8,538 nucleotides of DNA from Lachnospiraceae bacterium (GCA_900764225.1 CAAFNG010000381.1:1-8538); one strand, 5' to 3'. Counted from the first letter of the stretch, positions 1 to 6,588 are shown. Made by a program: numbers and translations. The notes: generated from the sequence alone by a model not told the origin.

Positions 1-53
1 ACTATAACAGTTTTTTAAAATATATAGAAACATCAGACAGGAGGAAGACAGAA

Positions 54-1178
54 ATGGAAAAATCAACCGTTTATTTTACAGATTTTCGCTGCCCGGTAGG
101 AACCAGCCAGCTTGACAAGCTGAAAAAGCTCTGTGTGGCAGCCGGAATCAGGGATATTGATATGGACGGCAAATTCGTAGCAATCAAAATGCACTTTGGA
201 GAGCTTGGAAATATGGCATTTCTTCGCCCGAATTATGCGAAGGTTGTGGCAGATATCTGTAAGGAACAGGGCGGACTGCCGTTCCTGACAGACTGTAACA
301 CCCTCTATCCGGGAAGCAGAAAGAATGCACTGGAGCATCTGGACTGTGCGAACCTCAATGGTTTCAACACCATAACAACGGGATGCCAGATCATCATTGG
401 TGATGGATTACGCGGAACGGATGAGGTGGAAGTTCCGGTTGTAAACGGAGAATACTGTAAGACTGCAAAGATCGGTCATGCGATCATGGATGCGGATATT
501 TTTATCAGTCTCAGCCATTTCAAAGGTCATGAGACAACCGGTTTCGGCGGTGCTCTGAAGAATATCGGAATGGGATGTGGAAGCCGTGCCGGAAAGATGC
601 AGCAACATGCCAGCGGCAAACCGGCTATCAACGAAGAAGTCTGTCGTGGCTGCCGCCGCTGTGCAAAAGAATGCGGAAGTGATGCGATCACCTATGTGAA
701 CAAAAAAGCAGTCATCGATTATGACAAATGCAAGGGCTGCGGCCGCTGTATCGGGGCCTGCGGTTTTGATGCCGTATACAATCCAAACAACAGTGCCAAT
801 GAGGAGCTTGACCGTAAAATGGCAGAGTACGCGCAGGCTGTCTGTCATGGCCGTCCGCATTTCCACATTGCGCTTGTGCAGGATATCAGCCCGAACTGTG
901 ACTGCCACGGTGAGAATGATGCGCCGATCCTTCCGGATATCGGAATGTTCGCAAGCTTTGACCCGGTTGCACTGGATCAGGCCTGTGCAGATGCCTGCCT
1001 GAAGGCAACACCGATCGCAAACAGCCAGCTTGGCGAGCATCTGGCAGAGCCTGGATGGCATTGCCACCATGACCACTTCAAGGATTCCAACCCGAATATC
1101 GAGTGGAAAGCAACACTGGACCAGGCAGAGAAGATCGGTCTTGGAACACGTGCATATGAACTGAAAACTATCAAATAA
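54..1178 (+). CDS. DUF362 domain protein with two 4Fe-4S ferredoxin clusters
   Basis: This 374-residue cytoplasmic protein has a DUF362 domain interrupted by a bacterial ferredoxin module. The N-terminal part (about residues 40-185) carries typical DUF362 stretches such as KMHFGELGN and SHFKGHETTGFGGALKN. Two CX2CX2CX3C motifs follow, at Cys197/200/203/207 and Cys226/229/232/236, each expected to hold one 4Fe-4S cluster. In both, the residue after the last Cys is Gly rather than the usual Pro. The C-terminal part (about 255-374) returns to DUF362 sequence (SFDPVALDQACADACL). There is no signal peptide or membrane segment. The start is fixed by AGGAGGA at 39-45, 8 bases before the ATG. The family probably carries electrons in anaerobes, but its exact reaction is not established and I assign none. 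The gene converges with the MerR gene and overlaps its 3' end by 8 bp. Family identity is fairly sure; function is open. Confidence 0.9.
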   Translation: MEKSTVYFTDFRCPVGTSQLDKLKKLCVAAGIRDIDMDGKFVAIKMHFGELGNMAFLRPNYAKVVADICKEQGGLPFLTDCNTLYPGSRKNALEHLDCANLNGFNTITTGCQIIIGDGLRGTDEVEVPVVNGEYCKTAKIGHAIMDADIFISLSHFKGHETTGFGGALKNIGMGCGSRAGKMQQHASGKPAINEEVCRGCRRCAKECGSDAITYVNKKAVIDYDKCKGCGRCIGACGFDAVYNPNNSANEELDRKMAEYAQAVCHGRPHFHIALVQDISPNCDCHGENDAPILPDIGMFASFDPVALDQACADACLKATPIANSQLGEHLAEPGWHCHHDHFKDSNPNIEWKATLDQAEKIGLGTRAYELKTIK

Positions 1179-2055
1179 AGATCTGTACGGAGATCTTTGT
1201 AAGATATTCCTCCTGTGAGGCAGCAGCCAGTTCATCAATCACAGCTTCTTTGTAAGAATACTGTCCGGTCCGAAACCCATGTTCATCGATCCACTGGAAC
1301 AGTCTGCGATAGGTGGCCTCGGAATCGTAGTAATTTCCTTTCAGGTAGGCGACAGCGTAGGTTCCGGCCGGCTTAATATGAAAAGGAATCCCATCCGGAT
1401 GGTCGATCACTTTTGTGAAAAAATATGCGTAGGTATCCAGATGCTCCTGGCGTAATTCACTTACATCCAGCATGGCACCGTACGGATGCCCGGCATTCAG
1501 GTTATGCTTATTGCAGTAGCCGATATGGCTGCAGAGCGTGTGGATGATCGCTTCATGGTCGCTGGTGTTAAGCGGATCACTGAGAATCAGGTATTCCTGT
1601 GGGCTGTATTCCTGAAAAATATGTCCGCTGCAGTTTTCGGACTCAAAAAACAGTTCAGAATTATCGGAGGTTACTGCTTCCTTCTGGGCTTCCAGCTCTT
1701 CCTGAAGAGAAACCAGAGAGAGCTTTGTCTCGATTACCTGACGGATCTTCCGTATCCGTTCTTCTTCTTTTAAAACTTCTTCCCGTTGTTCGAGAAGGAG
1801 TTTTTTTAATGCCTGTGGATTCCGGTGGTTCAGGAAGGCACCGATTTCTTTCAGAGGCATCCCCAGTCTGCTTAAACAGGAAATCGTAAAAAAAACATCA
1901 AACTGATTTTCACTGTAATAGCGGTAGCCGCGGTCATCAGTGTAAGCAGGCTTGAAAAGCCCGATCTCATCATAATGGATCAGTGTTCGTTTATTTGTTC
2001 CGCAAAGTTTTGCAAAATCCCCGGTTTTTATGCACGGATTATTAAATTTTTGCAT
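1171..2055 (-). CDS. MerR family regulator with GyrI-like effector domain (BltR/BmrR type)
   Basis: A 294-residue transcription factor. Residues about 8-75 are a MerR winged helix-turn-helix (KTGDFAKLCGTNKRTLIHYD, then IGLF, then DDRGYRYYSENQF, and later LSRLGMPLKEI). About 80-120 is a charged dimerisation coiled coil (EQREEVLKEEERIRKIRQVI). About 145-294 is a GyrI/BmrR-like effector-binding domain, with the SYKEAVIDE segment where BmrR-like proteins place their ligand-sensing Glu. Full length matches multidrug-sensing members. Such proteins usually bind lipophilic or cationic drugs and switch on a nearby, often divergent, transporter gene. The start has AAGGAGGT (complement of 2067-2074) 11 bases upstream, slightly far but the only good site. 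The operator at 2078-2094 lies over its own predicted transcription start, which suggests autorepression. The divergent target gene seems to have been lost. The ligand cannot be told from sequence. Confidence 0.9.
   Translation of the reverse strand: MQKFNNPCIKTGDFAKLCGTNKRTLIHYDEIGLFKPAYTDDRGYRYYSENQFDVFFTISCLSRLGMPLKEIGAFLNHRNPQALKKLLLEQREEVLKEEERIRKIRQVIETKLSLVSLQEELEAQKEAVTSDNSELFFESENCSGHIFQEYSPQEYLILSDPLNTSDHEAIIHTLCSHIGYCNKHNLNAGHPYGAMLDVSELRQEHLDTYAYFFTKVIDHPDGIPFHIKPAGTYAVAYLKGNYYDSEATYRRLFQWIDEHGFRTGQYSYKEAVIDELAAASQEEYLTKISVQIFI
1177..1198. terminator. Hairpin between convergent DUF362 and merR genes
   Basis: AAAGATCT (1177-1184) and AGATCTTT (1191-1198) form a perfect 8-bp stem with a 6-base loop, right at the two convergent stop codons. 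On the minus strand it is followed by a partly T-rich stretch (ATTTGATAGTTTTC); on the plus strand the tail is only TTTGT. It may act as a shared bidirectional terminator, but the T-tracts are weak. It lies within the last codons of the MerR gene. Confidence 0.4.
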
Positions 2056-2073
2056 AAATATACAAGACCTCCT

Positions 2074-2103
2074 TGGCTATAACGTTACGGTATACTTTAT
2101 TAT
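2074..2103 (+). promoter_or_regulatory. MerR-type operator inside a long-spacer rightward promoter
   Basis: The 17-bp sequence TATAACGTTACGGTATA (2078-2094) is an imperfect palindrome: 14 of 17 positions agree with its reverse complement. It lies between a -35-like TTGGCT (2074-2079) and a -10-like TATTAT (2098-2103), an 18-base spacer; the frame one base along (ATTATA, 2099-2104) gives 19. A dyad in an over-long spacer is the known mark of promoters activated by MerR proteins through DNA untwisting. The -10 overlaps the face-to-face -10 of the regulator gene, and the -35 touches the complement of the regulator's ribosome binding site. That the encoded MerR protein binds here is inferred from position and symmetry. 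Confidence 0.65.
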
Positions 2104-2127
2104 ATAGCTGTTTCAGGAAAACAGCAA
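2099..2127 (-). promoter_or_regulatory. Promoter of the merR-type gene
   Basis: Reading the minus strand, TTGCTG (complement of 2122-2127) is followed after 17 bases by a perfect TATAAT (complement of 2099-2104). The expected start is near 2092, inside the palindrome at 2078-2094, so a bound regulator would lie over the start site. The -35 is a weak match (3 of 6); the -10 is consensus. Confidence 0.6.
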
Positions 2128-2174
2128 CGGACAAGGTAAAAAATTTACAGTCCGTTTAGAAATTTATAAAAAAG

Positions 2175-2180
2175 AAGGAG
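2175..2180 (+). promoter_or_regulatory. Orphan ribosome binding site
   Basis: AAGGAG sits about 75 bases after the MerR-type promoter, where the target gene's ribosome binding site would be expected. No ATG, GTG or TTG opens a matching reading frame at normal spacing; a CTG at 2186 is in the wrong frame for the aminotransferase sequence that follows. I read it as the remaining leader of a deleted gene. Confidence 0.5.
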
Positions 2181-2184
2181 AAAC

Positions 2185-2934
2185 CCTGACTTCGATCCGC
2201 CAAAAGCGATCATCGTCTGCAATCCGTCCAATCCATGCGGAAAAGTTTTCACAAGAGAAGAGCTGACAGCTATCGGTGAGCTGGCTGTGAAATACGATGG
2301 TTTTGTTGTAACAGATGAGGTTTACGAGCATATGGTCTACGCGCCAAATGAGCACGTATGTATGGCATCCCTTCCGGGAATGTATGAGCACACCATCACC
2401 TGTAATTCCCTTTCAAAAACCTACTCTATTACCGGATGGCGTCTGGGTTATCTGATCGGACCGGAAGAAGTTATCGAGGGTGCAAAAAAAGTTCACGATT
2501 TCCTTACCGTAGGAGCAGCAGCACCGCTTCAGGAGGCGGCAGTTGTGGGACTTAACTTCCCGGAATCCTATTATGAAGATCTTCTCGCATTATATACAAA
2601 GAAAAGAGCGCATTTCTTAAATGGCCTGGACGAGATCGGACTGAAGCACAATGTGCCACAGGGAACCTACTTCGTTATGATCGATATTCAGGAATTTCTG
2701 GATCTTCCGCAGTTTGCAGGATATACAGATCTTGAGTTCTGCGAGTGGATGATCAAAAACATCGGAGTGGCAGCAGTACCGGGCTCCAGCTTCTTCCGTG
2801 AAGATGTGAACAACCTGATCCGTCTACATTTTGCACGTGAGGAGAAAACAATCGATGAGGCACTTGTCCGCCTGAAGAAGATGAAGGAGCAGCGTTTATC
2901 CCTGCATTGCTTGCAGTTACACTTACCTCTGTAA
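2185..2934 (+). pseudogene. PLP aminotransferase class I/II, beheaded remnant
   Basis: In one frame from about 2185 to 2892 the sequence encodes the C-terminal two thirds of a fold-type I aminotransferase. Visible landmarks are the NPSNPCGKVFTREEL loop with its PLP-contacting Asn, the VVTDEVYEHMVY segment with the Asp that pairs with the pyridine nitrogen, the Schiff-base Lys in SLSKTYSITGWRLGY, and the substrate-carboxylate Arg region (LIRLHFARE). About the first 160 residues of a normal 390-400 residue enzyme are missing, including the N-terminal arm and the glycine-rich phosphate-binding stretch. A stop codon at 2167 closes the frame upstream and no start codon is placed near the ribosome binding site. 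At about 2892 the homology ends and the frame reads a few foreign residues (LSLHCLQLHLPL) to the stop. Both ends are therefore deletion points. Any internal start (GTG 2287, ATG 2332) would give an inactive fragment. Substrate cannot be called. Confidence 0.85.
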
Positions 2935-3116
2935 AGACCAGGTTTGTGATCGGTGTTCTTTCTCTGGTGCAGATCATTTATCTGACTGAGGTCGGAACTA
3001 TTATCATCAAGAGTGAGATTCCGCTGAATTTCTGGAAGCTTCTGGTGATCTTCCTTGAGAGAACCATTATTGCGATTTCGCTGATCGTGTTATTTGCGAA
3101 CATGCTTGGATTATAA
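2892..3116 (+). pseudogene. C-terminal fragment of a YjiH-like (nucleoside-recognition/Gate domain) membrane protein
   Basis: From about 2892, in a frame different from the aminotransferase, about 75 codons read as two hydrophobic helices with a short polar link: RFVIGVLSLVQIIYLTEVG, then IIIKSEIPLNFWKLLVIF, then RTIIAISLIVLFANMLGL and a stop. The TEVG followed by KSEIPL pattern resembles the C-terminus of YjiH-family integral membrane proteins as I remember them. The rest of that protein (normally over 400 residues) and its start are absent. The sequence begins in mid-domain at the aminotransferase junction, so this is the tail of a second deleted gene rather than a small protein. A TTG at 2907 could in principle start a 69-residue peptide, but no ribosome binding site precedes it. 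Family assignment is moderately sure; truncation is sure. Confidence 0.6.
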
Positions 3117-3129
3117 AAGATAAACGTAC

Positions 3130-3168
3130 AGGGCGAAGAGTTTTTGGTAAACTTTTCGCTCTTGTTTT
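3130..3168 (+). terminator. Rho-independent terminator after the aminotransferase/YjiH remnant
   Basis: AGGGCGAAGAGTTT (3130-3143) pairs with AAACTTTTCGCTCT (3149-3162) over 14 positions, two of them G-U, with a 5-base loop, followed by TGTTTT. It lies 13 bases after the membrane-protein stop codon, so it is probably the original terminator of that lost gene. Confidence 0.85.
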
Positions 3169-3206
3169 ATATCTGAACGGGTCTGGTCTGCCTGTATGTT
3201 TCGTTG

Positions 3207-3212
3207 TATAAT
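3207..3212 (+). promoter_or_regulatory. Possible -10 box for the LysR gene
   Basis: A consensus TATAAT lies about 107 bases before the LysR start and after the preceding terminator. At 17-base spacing the -35 would be TGGTCT (3184-3189), a poor match, as is common for regulated promoters. I see no convincing T-N11-A operator nearby. Confidence 0.35.
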
Positions 3213-3318
3213 GATAAAAGATTGCAGCCTTTGAATTTATTGGATCGCTATAGATAGGAAACTGTGTAAAGCAGGCAGAGTGTGATATTTTGTTGAAATG
3301 GATAAAGGATGATAACTT

Positions 3319-4209
3319 ATGGATTTTCGAATATTACGATATTTTTTAACAGTAGCAAAAGAACAGAGTTTTACAAAAGCGGCAGAACAGCTGCATATCA
3401 CACAGCCTACGCTTTCCAGGCAGCTTGCAGGGCTTGAGGAAGAGCTGGGAGTGCAGCTTCTGGTGCGTTCCGGAAGAAACATCACGCTGACAGAACAGGG
3501 ACTTCTTTTTAAAAGAAGGGCACTGGAGCTTCTTGATCTGGAAGAACGTACCAGGGAGGAATTAAGAGGTGCTGAAGAACTGATGGAAGGGAAGATCACG
3601 GTTGGCTGTGGGGAATTTGTGGCAGTGGAGATTCTGGCAGAGCTTTGTAAGAAATACCGGGAAAAATATCCGCTGGTTCAGATCGCTGTGCACACAGCTA
3701 CAGCGGATATCACCTATGAGATGATGAATAAAGGACTTGTGGATATCGGACTTTTTATGGAACCTGTGAATACGGAGGATATGGAATATATACGTATTCA
3801 GGACAGCGATCACTGGGTGGTAAGCATGCGCCCGGATGATCCCCTTGCAGAAAAAGAATTCATAGAGAAAAAAGATCTCCTGGATAAACCGCTGATCCTG
3901 CCGGAACGAACCGGGGTCCAGAGTGAGCTGGCCAACTGGTTCGGAAAAGATTTCAACCGGCTTCAGATCGCCTACATCAGTAATCTTGGCACGAACGCCG
4001 GTGTTCTGGCCTCAAAAGGCGCAGGTTATCCGATTTCCGTTGAAGGCGCCGGACGATACTGGAAGGAAGAATATATTGTACAGAAAAGACTGTATCCGGA
4101 GATCACCGCAAATACAGTCATAGCCTGGAGAAGAAACATTCCCAATTCTCCTGTGGTGGAGCGTTTTATTGAAGAAATCAAGGACTTTGGGGCGTGGAAG
4201 AAAAACTGA
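3319..4209 (+). CDS. LysR family transcriptional regulator
   Basis: A 296-residue LysR-type regulator of normal length. Residues 1-60 form the winged helix-turn-helix with the textbook pattern FLTVAKEQSFTKAAEQLH, then TQPTLSRQL, then LEEELGVQLLVR. A linker helix spans about 60-90, and about 90-290 is a two-lobed periplasmic-binding-protein-like effector domain (from KITVGCGEFVAVEILAEL onward). Such proteins act as tetramers that switch on a nearby gene when a small ligand binds. The start is ATG 3319, with AAAGGA (3304-3309) about 9 bases upstream. A four-codon ATG...TGA reading frame at 3298-3312 lies just before it and contains this site. The gene is co-directional with the genes that follow, and has its own terminator at 4251-4290. 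The flavodoxin and CMD/cupin genes are plausible targets, by proximity and because LysR proteins often control redox genes, but an unrelated gene lies between. The ligand is unknown. Confidence 0.92.
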   Translation: MDFRILRYFLTVAKEQSFTKAAEQLHITQPTLSRQLAGLEEELGVQLLVRSGRNITLTEQGLLFKRRALELLDLEERTREELRGAEELMEGKITVGCGEFVAVEILAELCKKYREKYPLVQIAVHTATADITYEMMNKGLVDIGLFMEPVNTEDMEYIRIQDSDHWVVSMRPDDPLAEKEFIEKKDLLDKPLILPERTGVQSELANWFGKDFNRLQIAYISNLGTNAGVLASKGAGYPISVEGAGRYWKEEYIVQKRLYPEITANTVIAWRRNIPNSPVVERFIEEIKDFGAWKKN

Positions 4210-4223
4210 ACAGGAAACTGCGA

Positions 4224-4252
4224 TTTACAGAAAAATGGTTTCATGGTATCAT
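4224..4252 (+). promoter_or_regulatory. Promoter of the AAA-ATPase-like/nuclease gene, overlapping a terminator arm
   Basis: TTTACA (4224-4229, 5 of 6) and TATCAT (4247-4252, 5 of 6) are 17 bases apart, and the -10 has an upstream TGg extension (4244-4246). The expected transcription start is near 4259, exactly at the end of the left arm of the terminator hairpin at 4251-4290. RNA started here would lack that arm and should pass the terminator, while read-through from the LysR gene would carry the whole hairpin. Confidence 0.65.
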
Positions 4253-4258
4253 GGTTTC
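4235..4258 (+). repeat. Three tandem 8-bp repeats (ATGGTTTC type)
   Basis: The units are ATGGTTTC (4235-4242), ATGGTATC (4243-4250) and ATGGTTTC (4251-4258), with no gaps; only the middle unit differs, by one base. The third unit is the left arm of the LysR terminator and the second supplies most of the -10 box of the next promoter. The first unit could pair with the same right arm, giving an alternative hairpin with a longer loop. Confidence 0.8.
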
Positions 4259-4290
4259 AGAAAGAAACGTGTACTGTGAAATCATTTTTT
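4251..4290 (+). terminator. Rho-independent terminator of the LysR gene
   Basis: ATGGTTTCA (4251-4259) pairs with TGAAATCAT (4277-4285) over 9 bp, one of them G-U, with a 17-base loop, followed by six T (4285-4290). It ends only 5 bases before the ribosome binding site of the next gene, so that gene needs a promoter overlapping the hairpin (see 4224-4252) or controlled read-through. The long loop makes it a moderate terminator. Confidence 0.6.
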
Positions 4291-4310
4291 GCAATAAGGG
4301 GTGAAATGGA

Positions 4311-5900
4311 ATGGGAAGCTATCTGAATCCGGGCAGCGGATTATTTAAAGCCTGTCTGCGCTCCAGAATCTATGTAGATAAAAGCGGATTGATCGCAAAA
4401 ACAAATGAAGTGCTTGGAACGGAGCAGAGATTTGTCTGTGTAAGCAGACCGCGTCGTTTTGGAAAATCCATGGCAGCAAATATGCTGGCTGCATATTACG
4501 GAAGAGGTGAAGACTGTACAGAAATATTTGACAGGCTTAAGATTCATTCAGATAAAAGTTTCCGGGAACATTTAAACCAGTATGATGTGATACGGATCAA
4601 TATGCAGGAGTTTTTAAGCGCAGCCGGAAATATGGATGAAATGCTGAGACTTCTTCAGAAACGACTTCTTCGGGAATTAAGAATGAATTATCCGGAGTGT
4701 ATTGACAGTGATTATCTGGTTTTTGCGATGAAAGATGTTTTTTCATATACCAGACATCCTTTTGTGATTCTGATTGATGAATGGGACTGTATATTCAGAG
4801 AGTTTAAGCAGGATATGGATGCACAGAAAAAATATCTGGATTTTCTACGTGCGTGGCTGAAAGATCAGGAATATGTAGCATTGGCATATATGACGGGAAT
4901 ACTTCCGGTTAAAAAATATGGTTCTCATTCCGCTTTAAATATGTTTACGGAATATTCCATGATAAATCCCAGAGAAATGGCAGAATTTTTCGGGTTCACA
5001 GAAGATGAAGTGAAGGATCTTTGCACTCAGTATAAACGGAATTTTCAGGAAGCACAGGCATGGTATGATGGATATGAGCTGGTTGCAGTGGAGAACGAAA
5101 AGAAAAAAACATATTTTATGTACAGTCCGAAATCAGTAGTGGATGCCATGTTAAGTGGTGTGTTTGATAATTACTGGAATCAGACAGAAACTTATGAGGC
5201 ACTGAAAATTTATATCCGGATGAACTATGATGGCCTTAAAGATGCGGTGGTAAGGATGCTGGCCGGAGACAGAATACAGATTAATACTGGAACTTTTTCT
5301 AATGATATGACGACATTTCAGGGGATGGATGATGTTCTGACGCTGCTGGTACATCTTGGCTATCTCAGTTATCACTGGCCGGATAAAACCGTAATGATTC
5401 CTAATAAAGAAGTCGCGCAGGAATATATCAATGCAATCAGCACAATGGACTGGAAAGAAGTAATCCGGTCAGTGGAAGCTTCCAGAAAACTTCTTCAGGC
5501 ATTGTGGAACCAGGATAGTGTGGCAGTAGCGAAAGGAATTGATCAGGCACACAGAGCGCTTTCAGTTCTGAAATATAATGATGAGAACTCTTTGAGCTGT
5601 ACCATCAATCTGGCGTTTTATTTTGCGAGAGAGTATTACACGATCATTCGGGAGATGCCGACAGGAAAAGGATTTGCGGATGTTTGCTTTATTCCGAGAA
5701 AATTATATGCAGATAAACCGGCAGCAGTGATTGAACTGAAGTGGGATAAAAGTGCCAGAGGAGCCATTTCTCAGATCAGGGAAAATAAATATGCAGATGC
5801 TCTTAAGGACTATCATGGAAATCTTTTGCTTGCAGGAATAAATTATGATAAAAAAACGAAGCAGCATACATGTGTGATTGAAAAATATTATAAAGAATAA
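4311..5900 (+). CDS. AAA-ATPase-like protein with C-terminal PD-(D/E)XK nuclease domain, intact copy
   Basis: A 529-residue protein of the 'AAA-ATPase-like' family (Pfam PF09820) fused to a DUF1703-type PD-(D/E)XK nuclease domain (PF08011). The N-terminal half is a STAND/AAA-like P-loop module. Its nucleotide loop is SRPRRFGKS (residues 45-53, Lys52), lacking the leading Gly of a standard Walker A, as is usual in this family. Walker B is FVILIDEWD (151-159), and YMTGILPVKKYG (193-204) is a conserved sensor-like stretch. The nuclease core shows Asp457 (GFADV), Glu475-Leu-Lys477 (VIELKW) and Gln488 (ISQI), so the catalytic set looks complete. No signal peptide or membrane helix. The start is ATG 4311 with AAGGGGTG (4296-4303) 7 bases upstream; the earlier ATG at 4306 is out of frame and TGA at 4302 closes the frame. 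Function is unproven; roles in mobile-element control or defence are only suggestions. A broken paralogue lies at 7598. Confidence 0.9.
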   Translation: MGSYLNPGSGLFKACLRSRIYVDKSGLIAKTNEVLGTEQRFVCVSRPRRFGKSMAANMLAAYYGRGEDCTEIFDRLKIHSDKSFREHLNQYDVIRINMQEFLSAAGNMDEMLRLLQKRLLRELRMNYPECIDSDYLVFAMKDVFSYTRHPFVILIDEWDCIFREFKQDMDAQKKYLDFLRAWLKDQEYVALAYMTGILPVKKYGSHSALNMFTEYSMINPREMAEFFGFTEDEVKDLCTQYKRNFQEAQAWYDGYELVAVENEKKKTYFMYSPKSVVDAMLSGVFDNYWNQTETYEALKIYIRMNYDGLKDAVVRMLAGDRIQINTGTFSNDMTTFQGMDDVLTLLVHLGYLSYHWPDKTVMIPNKEVAQEYINAISTMDWKEVIRSVEASRKLLQALWNQDSVAVAKGIDQAHRALSVLKYNDENSLSCTINLAFYFAREYYTIIREMPTGKGFADVCFIPRKLYADKPAAVIELKWDKSARGAISQIRENKYADALKDYHGNLLLAGINYDKKTKQHTCVIEKYYKE

Positions 5901-5948
5901 TAGATGACAAATGCCTTTAAGGCATAAAAGAGAATTTAAACTAAGTAT

Positions 5949-5977
5949 TAGACATAAACAATACAAAGAACTAAAAT
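5949..5977 (+). promoter_or_regulatory. Promoter of the flavodoxin operon, abutting a terminator arm
   Basis: TAGACA (5949-5954) and TAAAAT (5972-5977) each match consensus at 5 of 6 positions and are 17 bases apart. The start is expected near 5984, inside the left arm (5978-5990) of the hairpin that ends at the T-run 6026-6031. RNA started here would carry only about half of that arm. Confidence 0.6.
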
Positions 5978-6031
5978 AGATGTATAAGACAACGACACAA
6001 AAAAACAGCGTCGGTCCTATACATCTTTTTT
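5978..6031 (+). terminator. Terminator of the AAA/nuclease gene, in the leader of the flavodoxin gene
   Basis: AGATGTATAAGAC (5978-5990) pairs with GTCCTATACATCT (6014-6026), 13 bp with one G-U. An inner CGAC/GTCG stem extends it, and six T (6026-6031) follow. It ends 4 bases before the flavodoxin ribosome binding site (AGGAGG, 6036-6041). It terminates the upstream gene, or attenuates flavodoxin expression, or both. Confidence 0.75.
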
Positions 6032-6049
6032 AGTCAGGAGGATAAATCT

Positions 6050-6520
6050 ATGTCAAAAAAATTAGTAGCATTTTTCAGCGCAGGAGGAAATACAAAAAAA
6101 ATCGCAGAGATGATCGCTGAGGAGGGAAACTGCGATCTTCATGAGATCACTCCGAAGGTAGCCTATACAAAGGCTGATCTGAACTGGATGGATAAGAAGT
6201 CCAGAAGCAGTGTGGAGATGAATGACAAGAAATTCAGACCTGAGATCACAGGGGAGGATATCGACATCAGCGCATATGATGAGATCATCCTGGGATTCCC
6301 AATCTGGTGGTATGTGGCACCGACTATCGTAAATACATTCCTAGAAGCACATGATTTCGCGGGCAAGAAGATCGTACTTTTTGCAACTTCAGGCGGAAGC
6401 GGATTCGGAAACACAGTAAGAGAGCTTGAGCCGTCAGCTCCGGGAGCAGAGATTGTTGAGGGAAAACTTCTCAACAGAGCCGGAAGATCGGAGATCAGTG
6501 CATGGGTAAAATCTCTGTAA
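6050..6520 (+). CDS. Flavodoxin
   Basis: A 156-residue flavodoxin-fold protein (Flavodoxin_4-like), a small soluble FMN-binding electron carrier. The N-terminal phosphate loop is FSAGGNTKKIA (about residues 9-19), a variant of the usual S/T-X-T-G-N-T, after a short beta strand (KKLVAF). The region DEIILGFPIWWYVAPTIVNTFLE (about 77-99) contains the loop whose aromatic residues stack on the isoalloxazine ring, and LFATSGGSGFGNTVREL (about 110-126) forms the other flavin-binding loop. Length is normal for a short- to mid-chain flavodoxin. The start is clear: AGGAGG at 6036-6041, 8 bases before the ATG. The gene follows a hairpin terminator that overlaps its promoter. The CMD/cupin gene starts 68 bases downstream on the same strand with no terminator between, so they are probably co-transcribed. 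The partner enzyme is unknown. Confidence 0.92.
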   Translation: MSKKLVAFFSAGGNTKKIAEMIAEEGNCDLHEITPKVAYTKADLNWMDKKSRSSVEMNDKKFRPEITGEDIDISAYDEIILGFPIWWYVAPTIVNTFLEAHDFAGKKIVLFATSGGSGFGNTVRELEPSAPGAEIVEGKLLNRAGRSEISAWVKSL

Positions 6521-6588
6521 GAAAACAGAACGTGAAGGCAATATTGCAGTGAAACATTCGTAATACTGATATGTGGAGGAATACAGAA

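Noticed and set aside
408..1238. Long open frame of 276 codons on the minus strand
   Set aside because: It lies wholly antisense to the DUF362 gene, which has clear motifs and a ribosome binding site. Its translation is rich in Cys, Ser and Thr, shows no domain, and has no start signal. It is a shadow frame.
2907..3116. Independent small membrane protein of 69 residues
   Set aside because: The hydrophobic frame continues upstream past the TTG to the aminotransferase junction, has no ribosome binding site, and resembles the end of a larger transporter-like family.
3298..3312. Four-codon reading frame (ATG to TGA) just before the LysR start
   Set aside because: It contains the LysR ribosome binding site and is in frame with LysR, so it could be a leader peptide, but it has no ribosome binding site of its own. 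A frame this short is expected by chance.
4235..4258. Tandem repeats as a CRISPR or phage attachment site
   Set aside because: The 8-bp units have no spacers, and no integrase or cas gene is present. They are better explained as part of the terminator and promoter.
5911..5925. Palindrome ATGCCTTTAAGGCAT after the AAA/nuclease stop codon as a terminator
   Set aside because: The stem is only 5 bp with a 5-base loop and no T-run follows; the strong hairpin at 5978-6031 is the better terminator.
6571..6588. Upstream ATG as start of the CMD/cupin gene
   Set aside because: The six extra codons overlap the TGGAGGA site that serves the ATG at 6589, and nothing like a ribosome binding site precedes 6571.
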